A stretch of 64,000 nucleotides of DNA, taken from Gremmenia infestans (Eukaryota; Ascomycota; Leotiomycetes; Helotiales; Hamatocanthoscyphaceae). This document shows, one piece after another, positions 10,931 through 21,684 of this stretch; position 1 is the stretch's first letter, and every line of letters begins with the position of its first letter. A model generated the notes under the pieces. That model was not told the DNA's origin. It made no database searches and saw nothing but the letters and a program-made list of their open reading frames with translations. The position numbers were made by a program, and so were the translations under genes. The stretch spans positions 372,001 through 436,000 of the forward strand of contig JAFEVB010000012.1 of the NCBI GenBank assembly GCA_032629725.1, in the 5' to 3' direction.

Positions 10931-12043
10931 TCACTTTATCAGTGATGACCAATCTTCCCCCTTGATATAATCCTCAATACTCAAGACTGGTATTTTGGGA
11001 GTGACCTGTTTAACAATAATATGTCAGCATCTAAACCCAATCTCGAGAAATATTCTACCTACATCAGCTGAGAAAAGCACCGATGGATCACTACCATCAT
11101 AATTATAGTCCTGCGCATAAGCAAGCATCTCACCAATTTCTTCTCTAAATCCACTTTGCAGTGCAAGTTTAGCATGCTCGGCGACGGTCGTCTTCTCAAA
11201 CGCTGCTGGGACTCCAGTGATTTTACTCCATAGCTTGACATAATCTGCCCAGAAGATTCGAGCACTGGAAGCAAGCATATTTGTGCCCGCTGGAAGCTGG
11301 GCTAGGGCCCATACGTAGTTTCCGGTATCTTTTGGGTGGGCTAGGGGAATTGGAAAATCTCCGCTGCCGGGCATTCGAAGGAGCAAGGGGCCGTTCGATA
11401 GCTATTAACGTCAACACCGCCCAGAGCGGGAATCGGGATTGCAGGCAGTCAGGCAATATCGAACCTTTTCCCATGGGACGGATGACTGTCCCTACTTCCA
11501 ATTGGTAATGAAGAGCCCCATCTGCAAGCTTGACATCTTCTTGGCCAAGGCTGGATAAGTCTCCTTGATGTAATCAACTACGTGGGCTTTGGAGTCGAAA
11601 TGATATGCGCCTTTGTACGTCCCTTTGCTCCACTTTGTTGCGTCGGAAAGGGAAGACCAGATATACTTCTCCAGACTACCCACACTCGCCACCGCATCGG
11701 CAATATTCTTGCCGTGTTGCAGCTCAAGCTCGTAAGCCATCTCTCTTACAGTCTGGCCAGGATTCAAATATTTCAAGTCCGCGCTGTTCGGGTTAATCAA
11801 AGCGTCTGAGAAAACCGTGTTGCCAAAGACAATATCAGCACCTTGAATTGAGGCTTTTATTGACTCCGTATCATTCGCATCCCCTTTCAAAAAGTCTACA
11901 CCCCGCGCGGACAGTGCTTGAGCTGAAGCTTGGGCGGGATTTCGAGTGACTCCTTTTACTTTTCAGCCAGCTTTGAGATAGACATCCGCAACTGCTGAGC
12001 TCTGGTTGCCGTTTACCGCGATAATAACAATCGTCTTGGACAT
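10931..12043 (-). pseudogene. NmrA-like NAD(P)-binding protein with two Trp-to-stop changes
   Basis: Three exons join in frame: 12043-11465, 11401-11063 and 11005-10931, 330 codons with canonical introns. The start KTIVIIAVNGNQSSAVADVY is a Rossmann dinucleotide-binding fold. GVTRNP and the later GLFITNW, HPKDTGNYVWAL and SIEDYIKGEDW are typical of NmrA-like (PF05368) proteins, which act as NAD(P)-sensing regulators or reductases. Two sense positions are stops: TGA at 11963-11965 (AGxKVKGVTRNP, expected Trp) and TAG at 11492-11494 (TNWKxGQSS, expected Trp). Both are single G-to-A changes from TGG. The rest looks intact, so inactivation is recent. A sequencing error or readthrough is possible but two hits make it unlikely. 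Confidence 0.8.
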
Positions 12044-13094
12044 TTTGATCGTCTTGAAATCAATGCAGCTAGATGTTCGAGATTGCTACGAAACTAGATT
12101 TTGAATGATTTTTTCTACAGATACTCCGGATAGGAGAAGATGGGGAAAACTTATCTTATATATTGACCAAGTGGAACGATGTGGCAATGTTTCAGCCATA
12201 GTATATACTATAACTTCTGGAACTCGTGGATGATTTCGGCTTTAATGTAAAGGGTCCATGTAACTCGTACTAATGCTCAGTGACCAGTCATGATCAGAAG
12301 TCCCTACTGCTGATTCATCTACCTACATTAGACTTGCAGGTACAATGATTTCTACCAAACTTAAGAGACCAATTTGTGGAAATCTAGATTGATGTGCTTT
12401 AACACCGATTTTAACCTGCTTGTGGATGTGTGGCTCGCGGGAAACGATTAAATATCTTGTCGAAATATGTCCAGCTGCCCTCGGTCGTCAGCTCGACCGT
12501 CCAACCACATCAAAACAAACCCTGAAACCGCTTTCCCAAAAGGCGCATCCAAAAGTAGCTACAAGCACCGTCAAACTCTAGGAACATACCATCTCTTTGG
12601 TGCTTGGGAGGCACTATTATTTTCTCTCACATGTATTAATTTCTAGGCAGTCTTTCTTGCATTCTCTCTAGCATATCGTTTCGAACTTGCATATGAATAG
12701 ACACGTTTCTTCGTCTTGGCATTTGAAGTAGATGAATATGTATTTTATGGTTGAAACTTCCGGAGCTGTAGAGAAGGAGAAGAAAGGATGTGGACTATGG
12801 AATCAGCAATATGGTTATTAGTGCGTTGAGAACCCGGCTTTTGGAGGATCAGATGGGGCCAAGTAATCAGATATTCGGCATGGCCTCTATATGCCTTAAT
12901 CATCCGAGTCGTTGCTCTTCTGCTCTACTTCAAATTCAAGTCGGTGACTCTCTAGGACAAAATCCGAGCTGAACAAAGGGTCCGCTCATCTGTGTCGGCC
13001 CTGAATGGGAGAGGATAAGATGAAGTAGGAAAGGGCAGAATGACTGATTTATAATAAACGTATCTTTGAGAGAGTGGGTATCGCCCTCCGACTG
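12044..13094. other. intergenic, nothing recognised
   Basis: About 1.05 kb between two inactivated minus-strand genes. Short frames only, with no domain, repeat array or splice pattern that I can support. Confidence 0.5.
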
Positions 13095-15076
13095 TCAATA
13101 ATACAGCCACCGATCGCTCACAGTCCCCACGCTGTATTTCCCCGGAGGCTCCAAAGACTCAATAGCCAGCCTACCAACATCACTTGTCTCATCAACATCC
13201 CCAAATCGCACCTTGAAGTCTTTCAGCATCCTAGCTCGATCTGATGCCGCCATGAACGTTCCCTTGGCTGGCACTGCGATATACGAATTGTCCCTCATCG
13301 CCAAGCTGGAGATGTTGAGCATTAGATCAGGCCCTCGGGTGTAAAAGTAGTGAATGATTGGATGGACCAAGCTAGCAATGATCATCACCGCGGAAGCAAT
13401 ACATAGAGCAACGACCCAGCCTATGTTGCATTGCATGACAGGGGTGGTGGTATCCCTTGTACCGTTGGTAGTCGATGAGTTTGCATAAAAAACTGGTAAT
13501 CCAGCGTACTAGTGTTCGTGCCTTGCATGTATGCCGTAGTTGGCGTCAAGCCGTTGGTAACTGCGTGCATTCCATTCAGACATGTCCAGTAGGTGTTGAG
13601 TAGCTGGCCAAATCTCTGTTCGAAAACTTCCGTCGTCAAGGGCTTACTGGGCGTCGTGGGCATGCTAAACGCCTCTACATATGTTAGAGGGTCATCAGGT
13701 TCGACTATATAGCTTGTTGCTACAGTGGCATAATCATCGTGGCCTGGAAAAGCAGTAATGACGTTTACGGCGAATTGGCGCCAGCCTTGCCAATCGTGAT
13801 CGATTAGGATGTAGGCAGGAGGTAGGTGGGGTTGGTGAGAACGGCGAAGTTTGGAAGCAGCACAGGTGGACGGAGAATCACAGTGTATCTTCACTTCAAC
13901 GTATGTCGTTGCCATGTTACACCGAGATGCCACCACCGGTGGAAACCAGGATTGATAACCAACCTGACGCGGCTCTAGAGTGTTTACGTCGGCGTCATGC
14001 CTCTGTGTGTCGTTATCACTTGACCAAATTTGGGCTCCACTTCCTGTGAAATTACCAGGGGGCAATTTTGTGACCTGAGACTTCCCAGTCTCATCTACAG
14101 TTGAGAAATTGAGGTTGAAATACGACGTTTCGATATTCATCTCATAGTTAATAAATATTTTGTCCATGCTAGACATTGGTATTCCGACGAGGGATAAGTA
14201 AACGTTGATACTCGTGTTGGTAGTGAACCATCCCTCACTATCTGGGGAATCAATATCTGGGGAAACAAGGCTCTCGTAGTTCTCAATCATCGGTATCTTG
14301 ATGTTTCCCCAAGTATCGGTTGGGGCAAGTTTTGTTGTTATGGGCGAGATCAACGCAGTAGCAAAAAGATTATTGATAGTCCCAAACGATGTTATGCGGC
14401 CGGTGTTATCATATTGTTCCATGTTTTCACTGAATATCATGTAAGTGAACGAAGCGGGCTCATTATCGATTCTTGTGCCGATGGAAAGTTGCCTGAAGGA
14501 GGCTTGACCACCGATTGGAGACGGTGACCAAATGAGAATGAGCGCGAGTCCAAGGAAGCTAACCATGCGTAGTTTGAATTGCGAGGTGACGGTGCTCGTG
14601 AGCGAGGTGCTGCTTGCGAGTAGATCGAGTACGCCAACTCGCTCTCCTAATTCCAGCCGCCATGCTAGAATTGCTTGTGCGGCTCGACCTAGCACACACG
14701 CAAACAGGATTGGAAACACACTTGGTCCCTAAGAATGCTTTAGTAAACTAGATATCAAATGTGTTGACTTAGTGTTGCCTACGTATTTGGTTGCTTCTAG
14801 TAGCGTCTTAACTGTGCCCTTATGTAGTGCTACTGGTGCTCGATCATAGTGGCGGACCACGAGGCCAAATGTGAAGAACGCGAGCGATAGGCCGAGAAGG
14901 ATAACATCGATAAAGATATCTGTTATAATAGATATAATGGAAGACTTGACAAGCTCCGGTCTTGTCGGCCAGCTTTTAGGAAAGTCTGCATCTTGCTCTA
15001 AAACTACAGGCGAGGCCTGCTTCAAGAGAGGCGAGGATTACTCTATCGCAGTCGAGGTAGGCGGATCTTCGGGCAT
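13095..15076 (-). pseudogene. large membrane protein of unknown function, one stop and one frameshift
   Basis: The ATG at 15076 is followed after 12 codons by a TAA (15038-15040, expected CAA Gln). The frame then continues through membrane helices (SIISIITDIFIDVILLGLSL). A 54-base intron at 14729-14782 joins to FPILFACVLGRAAQAILAW, another membrane segment and a long Ser/Thr-rich extracellular-looking region. At an A6 run (T6 on the coding strand, 13487-13492) the frame breaks. Adding one T restores FFYANSSTTNGTRD and then the last helix (GWVVALCIASAVMIIASLVH) and the tail ending WLYY. The layout resembles orphan multi-pass membrane proteins common in Pezizomycotina. No function can be named. 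Two independent lesions make it a probable pseudogene. Confidence 0.7.
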
Positions 15077-15597
15077 AAGAGCTACGTGTTTTCTTCGAAT
15101 GCCTTCTTTGCCAACTTTGTTTTGAATATTGTACTGATCTGCTATGGCACTATCGCATTAATAGTGTGAAGCTGTCGTATAAGTATAATGTAACAAAGAG
15201 AGGTACGATAGGAACAAGTTGCCTTTCCATAGGACTGCCTGTAGTGCGCAATTAAGGTAATGTTAGTTTGTTGGTTTATTGGTTTGTTGATTGCGTGTGA
15301 TTGGCTGGTTATATTTATGAAACAGTACTAGGTTAAGTAACACAACGCTAGCAAGGATCTGAACTTTCTAACCTTGCGTTATACAATAAAGCAGTCGAAG
15401 TTGTTCGGTGAAAGAAGACAGACGCTCTCGTTAAGCAAGTGATGGTGTGGGAATGGGATGCAGAGTTCTGTTGTAATTAGAGGTACGCTGCACACGGTAC
15501 TTTCTGTACCGGATGTATGTATATATTGGGTTTTCCTCAAGTATATTCACATCCATTCTCTGCTCTCCACCTTCAATAATCCTTTCTCCCTGCAGCT

Positions 15598-17509
15598 ATG
15601 TTAGGACGGCTGCGACGATTTTGTAACCCGGCACTTGCGACCCAGACCACGCACCCGGTTCTAGCGGCAACAACCAGCAGAAAAGCACTTCATACAGCCC
15701 CTTCTCTGGAAACTAAAGAATATCCACAAGACTGTGACTGTGAGCATGATATACGCGCCATGAAGGATCTTGCTAATTGAATTCGCAATAGCGACTGATC
15801 CTTATCTCTATACTACCGGCCGCTGGCTGAATCGCGACAAGCTACAACGCGAAGCCCGTTACATCAAGTTCGACTTTCCCGCACTATGCACAAAGGCTGT
15901 AAATGCATGCCCCGGAGCCACAAAAGTCATTCGGTTTGAGAAGAAGGAGGGAGGTTTCAACAGAGCCTTCATTTTATACCTGGACAATGGAGTGCGCGTC
16001 GTTGCTAGAGTACCCTTCCGTATTGCAGGTCCGCGAAGATTGGCCACCAACTCCGAAGTGGCCACTATGGCTTATAGTATGATGAGATCGCACTCAAAAG
16101 ATTTTTGAGCCATCGGCTAATCCAATCTCCAGTAAGGTTCTTTACAAAGATACCCGTACCAAAAGTTCTTGACTGGAGCGACGACGATAGTAATTCTATC
16201 GGCACTGAGTACATCATTATGGAACACGTGCCTGGAGTTCAGCTACATGAGAAATGGCCTTCCATGAGTCCTCATCAACACATGCTGTGTGTCAAAAGAG
16301 TGACCTTTATGGTGACTGAGATGGCAAAGCTTCTATTTCCGGCTTACGGAAGTCTATATTTCGCCGATGCGCCGATCGATCCGAAGTCAAAAATTGAATT
16401 CGTGAATGGTTTCTGCATGGGACCTCACTGTGGCACGCAATACTGGGACTGTAACGCTGGAGAGACTCGGTACTACGAAGAGAGGCCTCCCAACAGAGGA
16501 CCATGTAAGTTGATGCCTTTCCAGGAAAACCTTCACAAGACTGTATCCGTGAACGATGTTAACGTGCCTTTCGTCAGGGACTGAACTACAATCCTATTGC
16601 TCTGGCCTGATTGATAACGGCTTCTCACGAATTCCAAAGGCCAACAACCTGGTAGATGAATTACCTTACCGCGGGTCCGTGCAAGAGCATCTCCGTCTCC
16701 TGAGCATCAGCGAGAAAGTAATCACAGAATTGATCAAAGCCCCGATGATCCAAAAAGTGGCCAGTCCAACTTTGCTTCACCCAGACATCCACAAAAGAAA
16801 CATTTACGTCTCGGAGGACGATACTTCCTGCGTGACCGCAATTATCGATTGGCAATCTACCAGTATCGAACCTACATTCGTATATGCGAATGAGACGCCG
16901 GACCTAGTTGAAGATCCCACGGCTGACATCCCAATATTAGAAAAGTTAATGTTTTCACCAGGAGAACATCCTTCAGTCGTGGATACATCTGAGGGAACTG
17001 TGGCAGAAGGTCCGGAAGAAGAATCTGCAAGGAAAAGACACGAGAAAGATGTCTTGACATGCAGGAAAACCTTCGAAATTATATTAATAGGCTACGTTCG
17101 AAAACTCCATGATGCCAGGGCAATGGATCAAACTCTGCTCAGGCCTTTCTGCTACTGCGATGCATCTTGGAGAGACAGCGCGGCAGCTCTGCGTCAAGAA
17201 CTGATCGAGCTCTCGCAACGCTGGACCGAGCTAGGGCTTCCTGGGTCTTGTCCGTACCAACCTACGCTAGAAGAGCTCAACGAGCACGCAAAGCAGTACG
17301 AGGATTTCGAAAGCATGCAGCAGTTGAAGATCTTCCTCAAGCGTGCCCTGGACGCGGATGCAGACGGATGGGTCCCCGCCGAGAACTGGGAAGTCGCAAC
17401 GAAAGAGCATCAAAATATTTTCGCGCAGTGGATGGAGAGTATCAGGGATTCTGGGAGTAGTGAAGATCGTGCCAGAAAACTTTGGCCATTTGACCAGGTC
17501 AACGGATAA
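15598..17509 (+). CDS. mitochondrial-type APH/phosphotransferase family protein (Aim9-like)
   Basis: Four exons (15598-15739, 15792-16076, 16133-16504, 16578-17509) give 576 residues. All three introns have GT..AG ends with CTAAT-like branch sites (GTGAGC, GTATGA, GTAAGT donors). The N-terminus MLGRLRRFCNPALATQ is Arg-rich without acids and ends in a likely processing region, so it looks like a mitochondrial presequence. The kinase-like fold shows GGFNRAF (P-loop-like), MEHVPGVQL (hinge), the catalytic loop LLHPDIHKRNIYVS (HxDxxxxN) and IIDWQSTSIEP (metal-binding Asp). This matches the fungal APH-like family that includes Altered Inheritance of Mitochondria 9; the substrate is unknown. It is the only clearly intact gene between 8 and 21 kb. 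Confidence 0.85.
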
Positions 17510-18780
17510 TGCATATTTCAGGCGTGGAACAAACCCCACCAGGCCAGTCGCCATGTAGAGGGTGCTCTAAGCGTTTTGATGGCATGGGTTGATTGCTCTG
17601 AGAAAGGTGTTTGCGACAAGATACAATGTATACATACCCTCTTGTTCCTACTTATCGGCGTTCTCAGCTCAAATTAGAACGATGAGCGTCTTCCAGTTCA
17701 AAGCATTGCCCCTTTCATGATGCACCAACTATGAACCTCCAATCTTAAGTTAGGGCTAGGGACAGTACCGACAGACTCTTGACCGATAATCACCCTACCA
17801 CGGTAGTCGTATCATTCCTCTAAAACGAAGGACGCCGAATTCCCGCTCCGCATCGATGCAGGCCATTACGACGCAAATACAAGGCAGCTCAACGTCGTGT
17901 TGCAGGTTAACTTACAGGCTAAAAGTCCGGCATCGAAAGACTGGATCAAGAAAATTCAACTCACGGACAGCTTGCTACTGCATCGTTTGATACCCGTGCT
18001 AAGGACCCGGCCGCGGAGTATGTCAGGGTACTAGAGGCGCTGGAGGAGGCTGGGAAGCAGAATCTCGGATCGAGAGGGCGCCAAACCCGGGGGGGGGGCA
18101 GGCACCGCGACTAACATTATACTAGCAATAACTTTCGATTGTTTAAAAAGAATTACATAAATATATTTGCTAGATGTAGAAAACTAGAGCTCCCGCCTAG
18201 TTGTTTTCTATCCTTATAAATCGCCTTAAATGAGAGTAGAGTTCAGCTCCTCGGTAACAGCTAATTGCTATAGGGCATTGTAGAAGGCTGATGGCTATTT
18301 TTAGATACTACCAATCATGACCCCCCCCTCCCCCCCTCCCCGGCCCTATGTAAGCGCTAGGGCGTCGACTATGGATTGCCTGCTTCTTATCTAAGTGGAA
18401 GTAGATCTTAGTAGAAGTAAAAGAAAGCTGCGGGGGAAGGTGCTAGCACTTGAAAGAAGAGAAGAGAAAGTACGATTGTGCCCCCTATAAAGGAGAGATG
18501 ACTAATAATATCATATTAATAACCTATACCTAACTTCTATGGACTCTCTATAAATGGATGCTTAAGCTCGGAAAAGTTCTCATTCAAAAAAAAGAATATT
18601 TGTTCAATCACTAGATAAAGCGAGATAGCCAATGGTTCGACTGATTACAGTATTAAGTAACTTAGGCGTATCAACTTTTTTGTAGGAATTGCTAAGGTAC
18701 GTAGGCGAGCTGCAACTACGAGAAAGAAGGGGAAGGAACTTGACATTTCGAGACATCACGAAAGATTAAGGCATGCGTAT
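17510..18780. other. intergenic, AT-rich with G/C homopolymer runs and a coding-like scrap
   Basis: The 17,930-18,100 stretch holds an unbroken frame (SFDTRAKDPAAEYVRVLEAL and flanks) that looks like a gene fragment but has no recognisable family. A run of ten G lies near 18,090 and C8-T-C7 near 18,320. From 18,110 to 18,780 the DNA is AT-rich with many TA steps, which is compatible with a RIP-mutated repeat remnant. No terminal repeats are visible. Confidence 0.35.
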
Positions 18781-18836
18781 CTAGATTTTCATTTGTTTGA
18801 TTGAGTACAAGAACGACAAAAGGAAATTCGGAACGT

Positions 18837-18954
18837 GGTCTCCCTTGAGACCTTGACCGAATAAATTAGGGCGTTTCCCTTGAAACAGCTTTAGAAGAGA
18901 GAGGTATCCCTTGATACCACAGTCTAGAACGAGAAGTTTGCCCTGAAACTCTCG
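18837..18954. other. second array of CCTT-loop hairpins
   Basis: Four palindromes lie in tandem. GGTCTC-CCTT-GAGACC is at 18837-18852. GTTTC-CCTT-GAAAC is at 18873-18886, with an outer GC pair beyond a bulged A. GGTATC-CCTT-GATACC is at 18903-18918. AGTTT-GCCCTG-AAACT at about 18935-18950 has an outer CGAG/CTCG pair across a bulged A. The first three stems are unrelated in sequence but share the same tetraloop. A looser relative may lie near 19,017-19,030. The array is just beyond the 3' end of the dead minus-strand gene at 19033-20227, the same relative position as the array at 8031-8146. Confidence 0.65.
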
Positions 18955-19032
18955 GATGTTAGGGGGCTCCGCAAAGGGCATGCCATGTTCAAATCATCGA
19001 GGGAGATGCAAATACACGTACCTTGACTACGA

Positions 19033-20227
19033 TCATCGGTTGGATCTCAGTAAACTGCGAGAAGGAGCATCTGCAGTTTCAACGGCGAGGGCGTTGACTT
19101 GGCTCGGATGTCGCTCATTTCGTTCGAAGTTGTGTTCCATAGCCGCGAGCTCTGGATAATAATGCTCTGCGTTCTCACGGGCAAGGAACAGCTGTCGTTG
19201 ATGCTGTTCGGAGTGTTGATCAGTAGCCATTGATGCTCAAGGTGGAGCACCGGAGACCCCACGGCGTCCACGGGGTCTAGAGGATGTAAAGCCGCGGAAC
19301 CTGTAGAGCGTGGTGGTTCGCGGCTGCCACCGGCTGGGAGGATAGAAGGAGTCGGTTGACGAGGCTCGACTCTTAGTGGGCGGTGGGGTTGAGGGCAATT
19401 GCGTCGATCAATTTCGCGCACCTCTTCATTTACACAGTATTCGAACTGTAGGTAGTGGGCAGGTGATTTAAGATAACCACGCTTATTTGCTTGACCTCAG
19501 CTTCACAGGAAGGTGTGACCTGCGTCAAGTGCCGCAATCGCTGCGTCTGGGTTGTGGAAAATGTCGGGATGCTCTGGCCAAACCATAGCATCGTCATGTT
19601 GGAGAGCCCGGATGAAGAACCGCAGACCAAAGTGCTTCTCAACAGCCTTAACATTTTCACCACGTCTTCCGATAAAGATGGGCTGGGCGTGACTGCCCAA
19701 AATGGCATTCCGTTCGGGGCGAGAGGGTATGAGGGCTGGATCTTGTGGAAGTTTCTGCGACCTACATCGTGTTCGGGGTTGGCAGGACTCAATATGACAT
19801 TGGTTGGCGGTAGCAACTCTTCAGATAGTTGCTGAATATTGAGGTTGTTCGCAGCTCAGAGATGTTGAGTATTGTCAAAAGCGCAGTCATTGGAAGTAAA
19901 CAGAAGCTCATTGTTCGACCATTTGTCGTAGAGTGTCATTCGTGAGAGGTCACCTGTTAAACTCTGAGCACTGGGTGCTGAAGCAGTCATCATGCCAGAA
20001 TTTTGAGACTCAGCACCAGGATTCTCACGAATCGTAGACAATTGAGACACAGGTGGAATCTCAATCAATCGGCCAGCAAAGGGCTCGGTTGGGAAGTAAA
20101 TCTCCCACATGCGTAATTGAGCATAAGATTGCTGCTCAACAGGATCGTCCCAGCGTCGTTGGATCGCTCTATCATAGGCATCGTATGTGTTGAGTGCACG
20201 ATTCCGAGTTCTCCCGATCTCTGTCAT
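19033..20227 (-). pseudogene. decayed gene with a KH-like GXXG segment
   Basis: From an ATG at 20227 (coding look extends further upstream, past a GGT repeat) the frame reads MTEIGRTRNRALNTYDAYDR and continues to a TGA near 19,860. It stays in frame after that stop (NNLNIQQLSEELLPP). It then needs a frameshift near 19,700 to reach IFIGRRGENVKAVEKHFGL, whose IGRRGENVKAVE resembles the GXXG loop of a KH nucleic-acid-binding domain. Two further TGAs follow, then at least one more frame change leads to an Arg/Gly-rich stretch and the final frame MATDQHSEQHQRQLFLAREN ending at 19033. The KH call is tentative. Several lesions make this a dead gene. Confidence 0.5.
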
Positions 20228-20305
20228 CTTGCGTATGAGCTCATGAAAGCAGGCCAATGCGTCGTCGAATCTCCACCTAGGTGGTCGATTGCCACTCAAG
20301 ATTGC

Positions 20306-20330
20306 GGTGGTGGTGGTGGTGGTGGTGGTG
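20306..20330. repeat. (GGT)n microsatellite
   Basis: Eight GGT units. On the minus strand it reads as a Thr run within the upstream part of the decayed KH-like gene. Confidence 0.85.
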
Positions 20331-20620
20331 CCGCGTTGCTTGTTGATGTTTGAGGGTGAGGGGCAACGTGGTGTGTGAGGAGAGGGCGAGGAGGAAGAAA
20401 GGAAGAAAGAAGAACTCAAATCAAAAACCTCGCGATATATCCCCAACAAGTTTATGGGCAGGCTAGCCCTAAGCGAAGGCACGATACCAGAGTGGGCAAA
20501 GAATTGAATGTGTTGCTCGATGGTTGAGGCGGTAAGGTATATCAAGTTATTGTTGTTGTCGGCGGTGGCAGAAAAACGAAAGGGGCGGAAGCGAATTCTG
20601 CCACCCTTTGCATGCACCAC

Positions 20621-21684
20621 CCTTCAACTTTCATCCCCACGGAGAAATCTAAGAGCGTAGCTACTCTCGTCCTTGGTGTCGTTCAACAAGCGTTTTGTAA
20701 CTTAAGTACCAAAGAGTCTCACTTGCCAGATATTCGAGAGGAAGTTACGTAGCTACCTACTTAGCATGGCCGGCTCTCCACGACATGGTTGTAAGCTGTG
20801 AACACGGTGGGAAGAGAGATGAAAAGTCCAGAACATATACAAGCCAGATGTATGATACCAAGTGTTCTTACTACCTAGGTTGTAATTGCGAAATTTAGTG
20901 ATTTATAAAAGCATCAAAAGGGGCTTGTTATCCGGCGCCAGATAACAACACCAGCGCCGAGAAGGGTAGCAGAAGCGAGTGTGGGGAAGGAGAAAGGGGT
21001 AGCGGCGTTAGGTTGTGTAAAGCATCACCAACTTGGAGGGTAAATATATCAGTTAAGCAGTCGCGATAGGAGTCATGAAAATAAATAAAAACCGAGAATC
21101 AGGGCAGGCGCGGCGATCAATGCATCGCAAATAAAATTTCAAATACGTATGGATAAGGATTTATGGGTATGGATGAATAATGCATACGAAGTCAAAGAAG
21201 CAAGAATGAAGGGATTAATCCTATCTCAATTTATATCGCGCACCAAGTATGTAGGCACCTCTGTGTAGGCACCTCTATGTAAGCCATTCAAGTCAAGTCA
21301 GTTCACACGTAAGTGAGAAGACCAAACACCTAATCCAATCTGTAATCTGTCCTAATGCCCAGTCCCATGACCCAGGTAAGATAAACGCCGACATCATCCA
21401 ATGCTAAATGTAAACAAATTCCCCGTGCGAAAAACATGTGCACATGAGGAAGAGAGTGGAGCTGGGTGGGCTCTGGGTATCAAGCTGACCCGATGCAAAT
21501 GCAAGCAAAAACCGTAACGCTAACCTTGATCCTGCAGACCGTAATATCATGATCCTAGCCTGTGACAAATGAAAAACAAAAAGTCCAGATTCCCGTCGCG
21601 ATGCAAAATGAGAGGTCGAGATAAGAAATATCGTCATCAATTTCGTCGTGCCGTTGAGACCAGCCCACCGAGCCAATCTATCCT
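20621..21684. other. intergenic
   Basis: Between two minus-strand genes; probably the 3' flank of the SWIRM gene. A small direct duplication (GTAGGCACCTCT and neighbours, twice) is at about 21,250-21,283. No supported reading frame. Confidence 0.45.
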
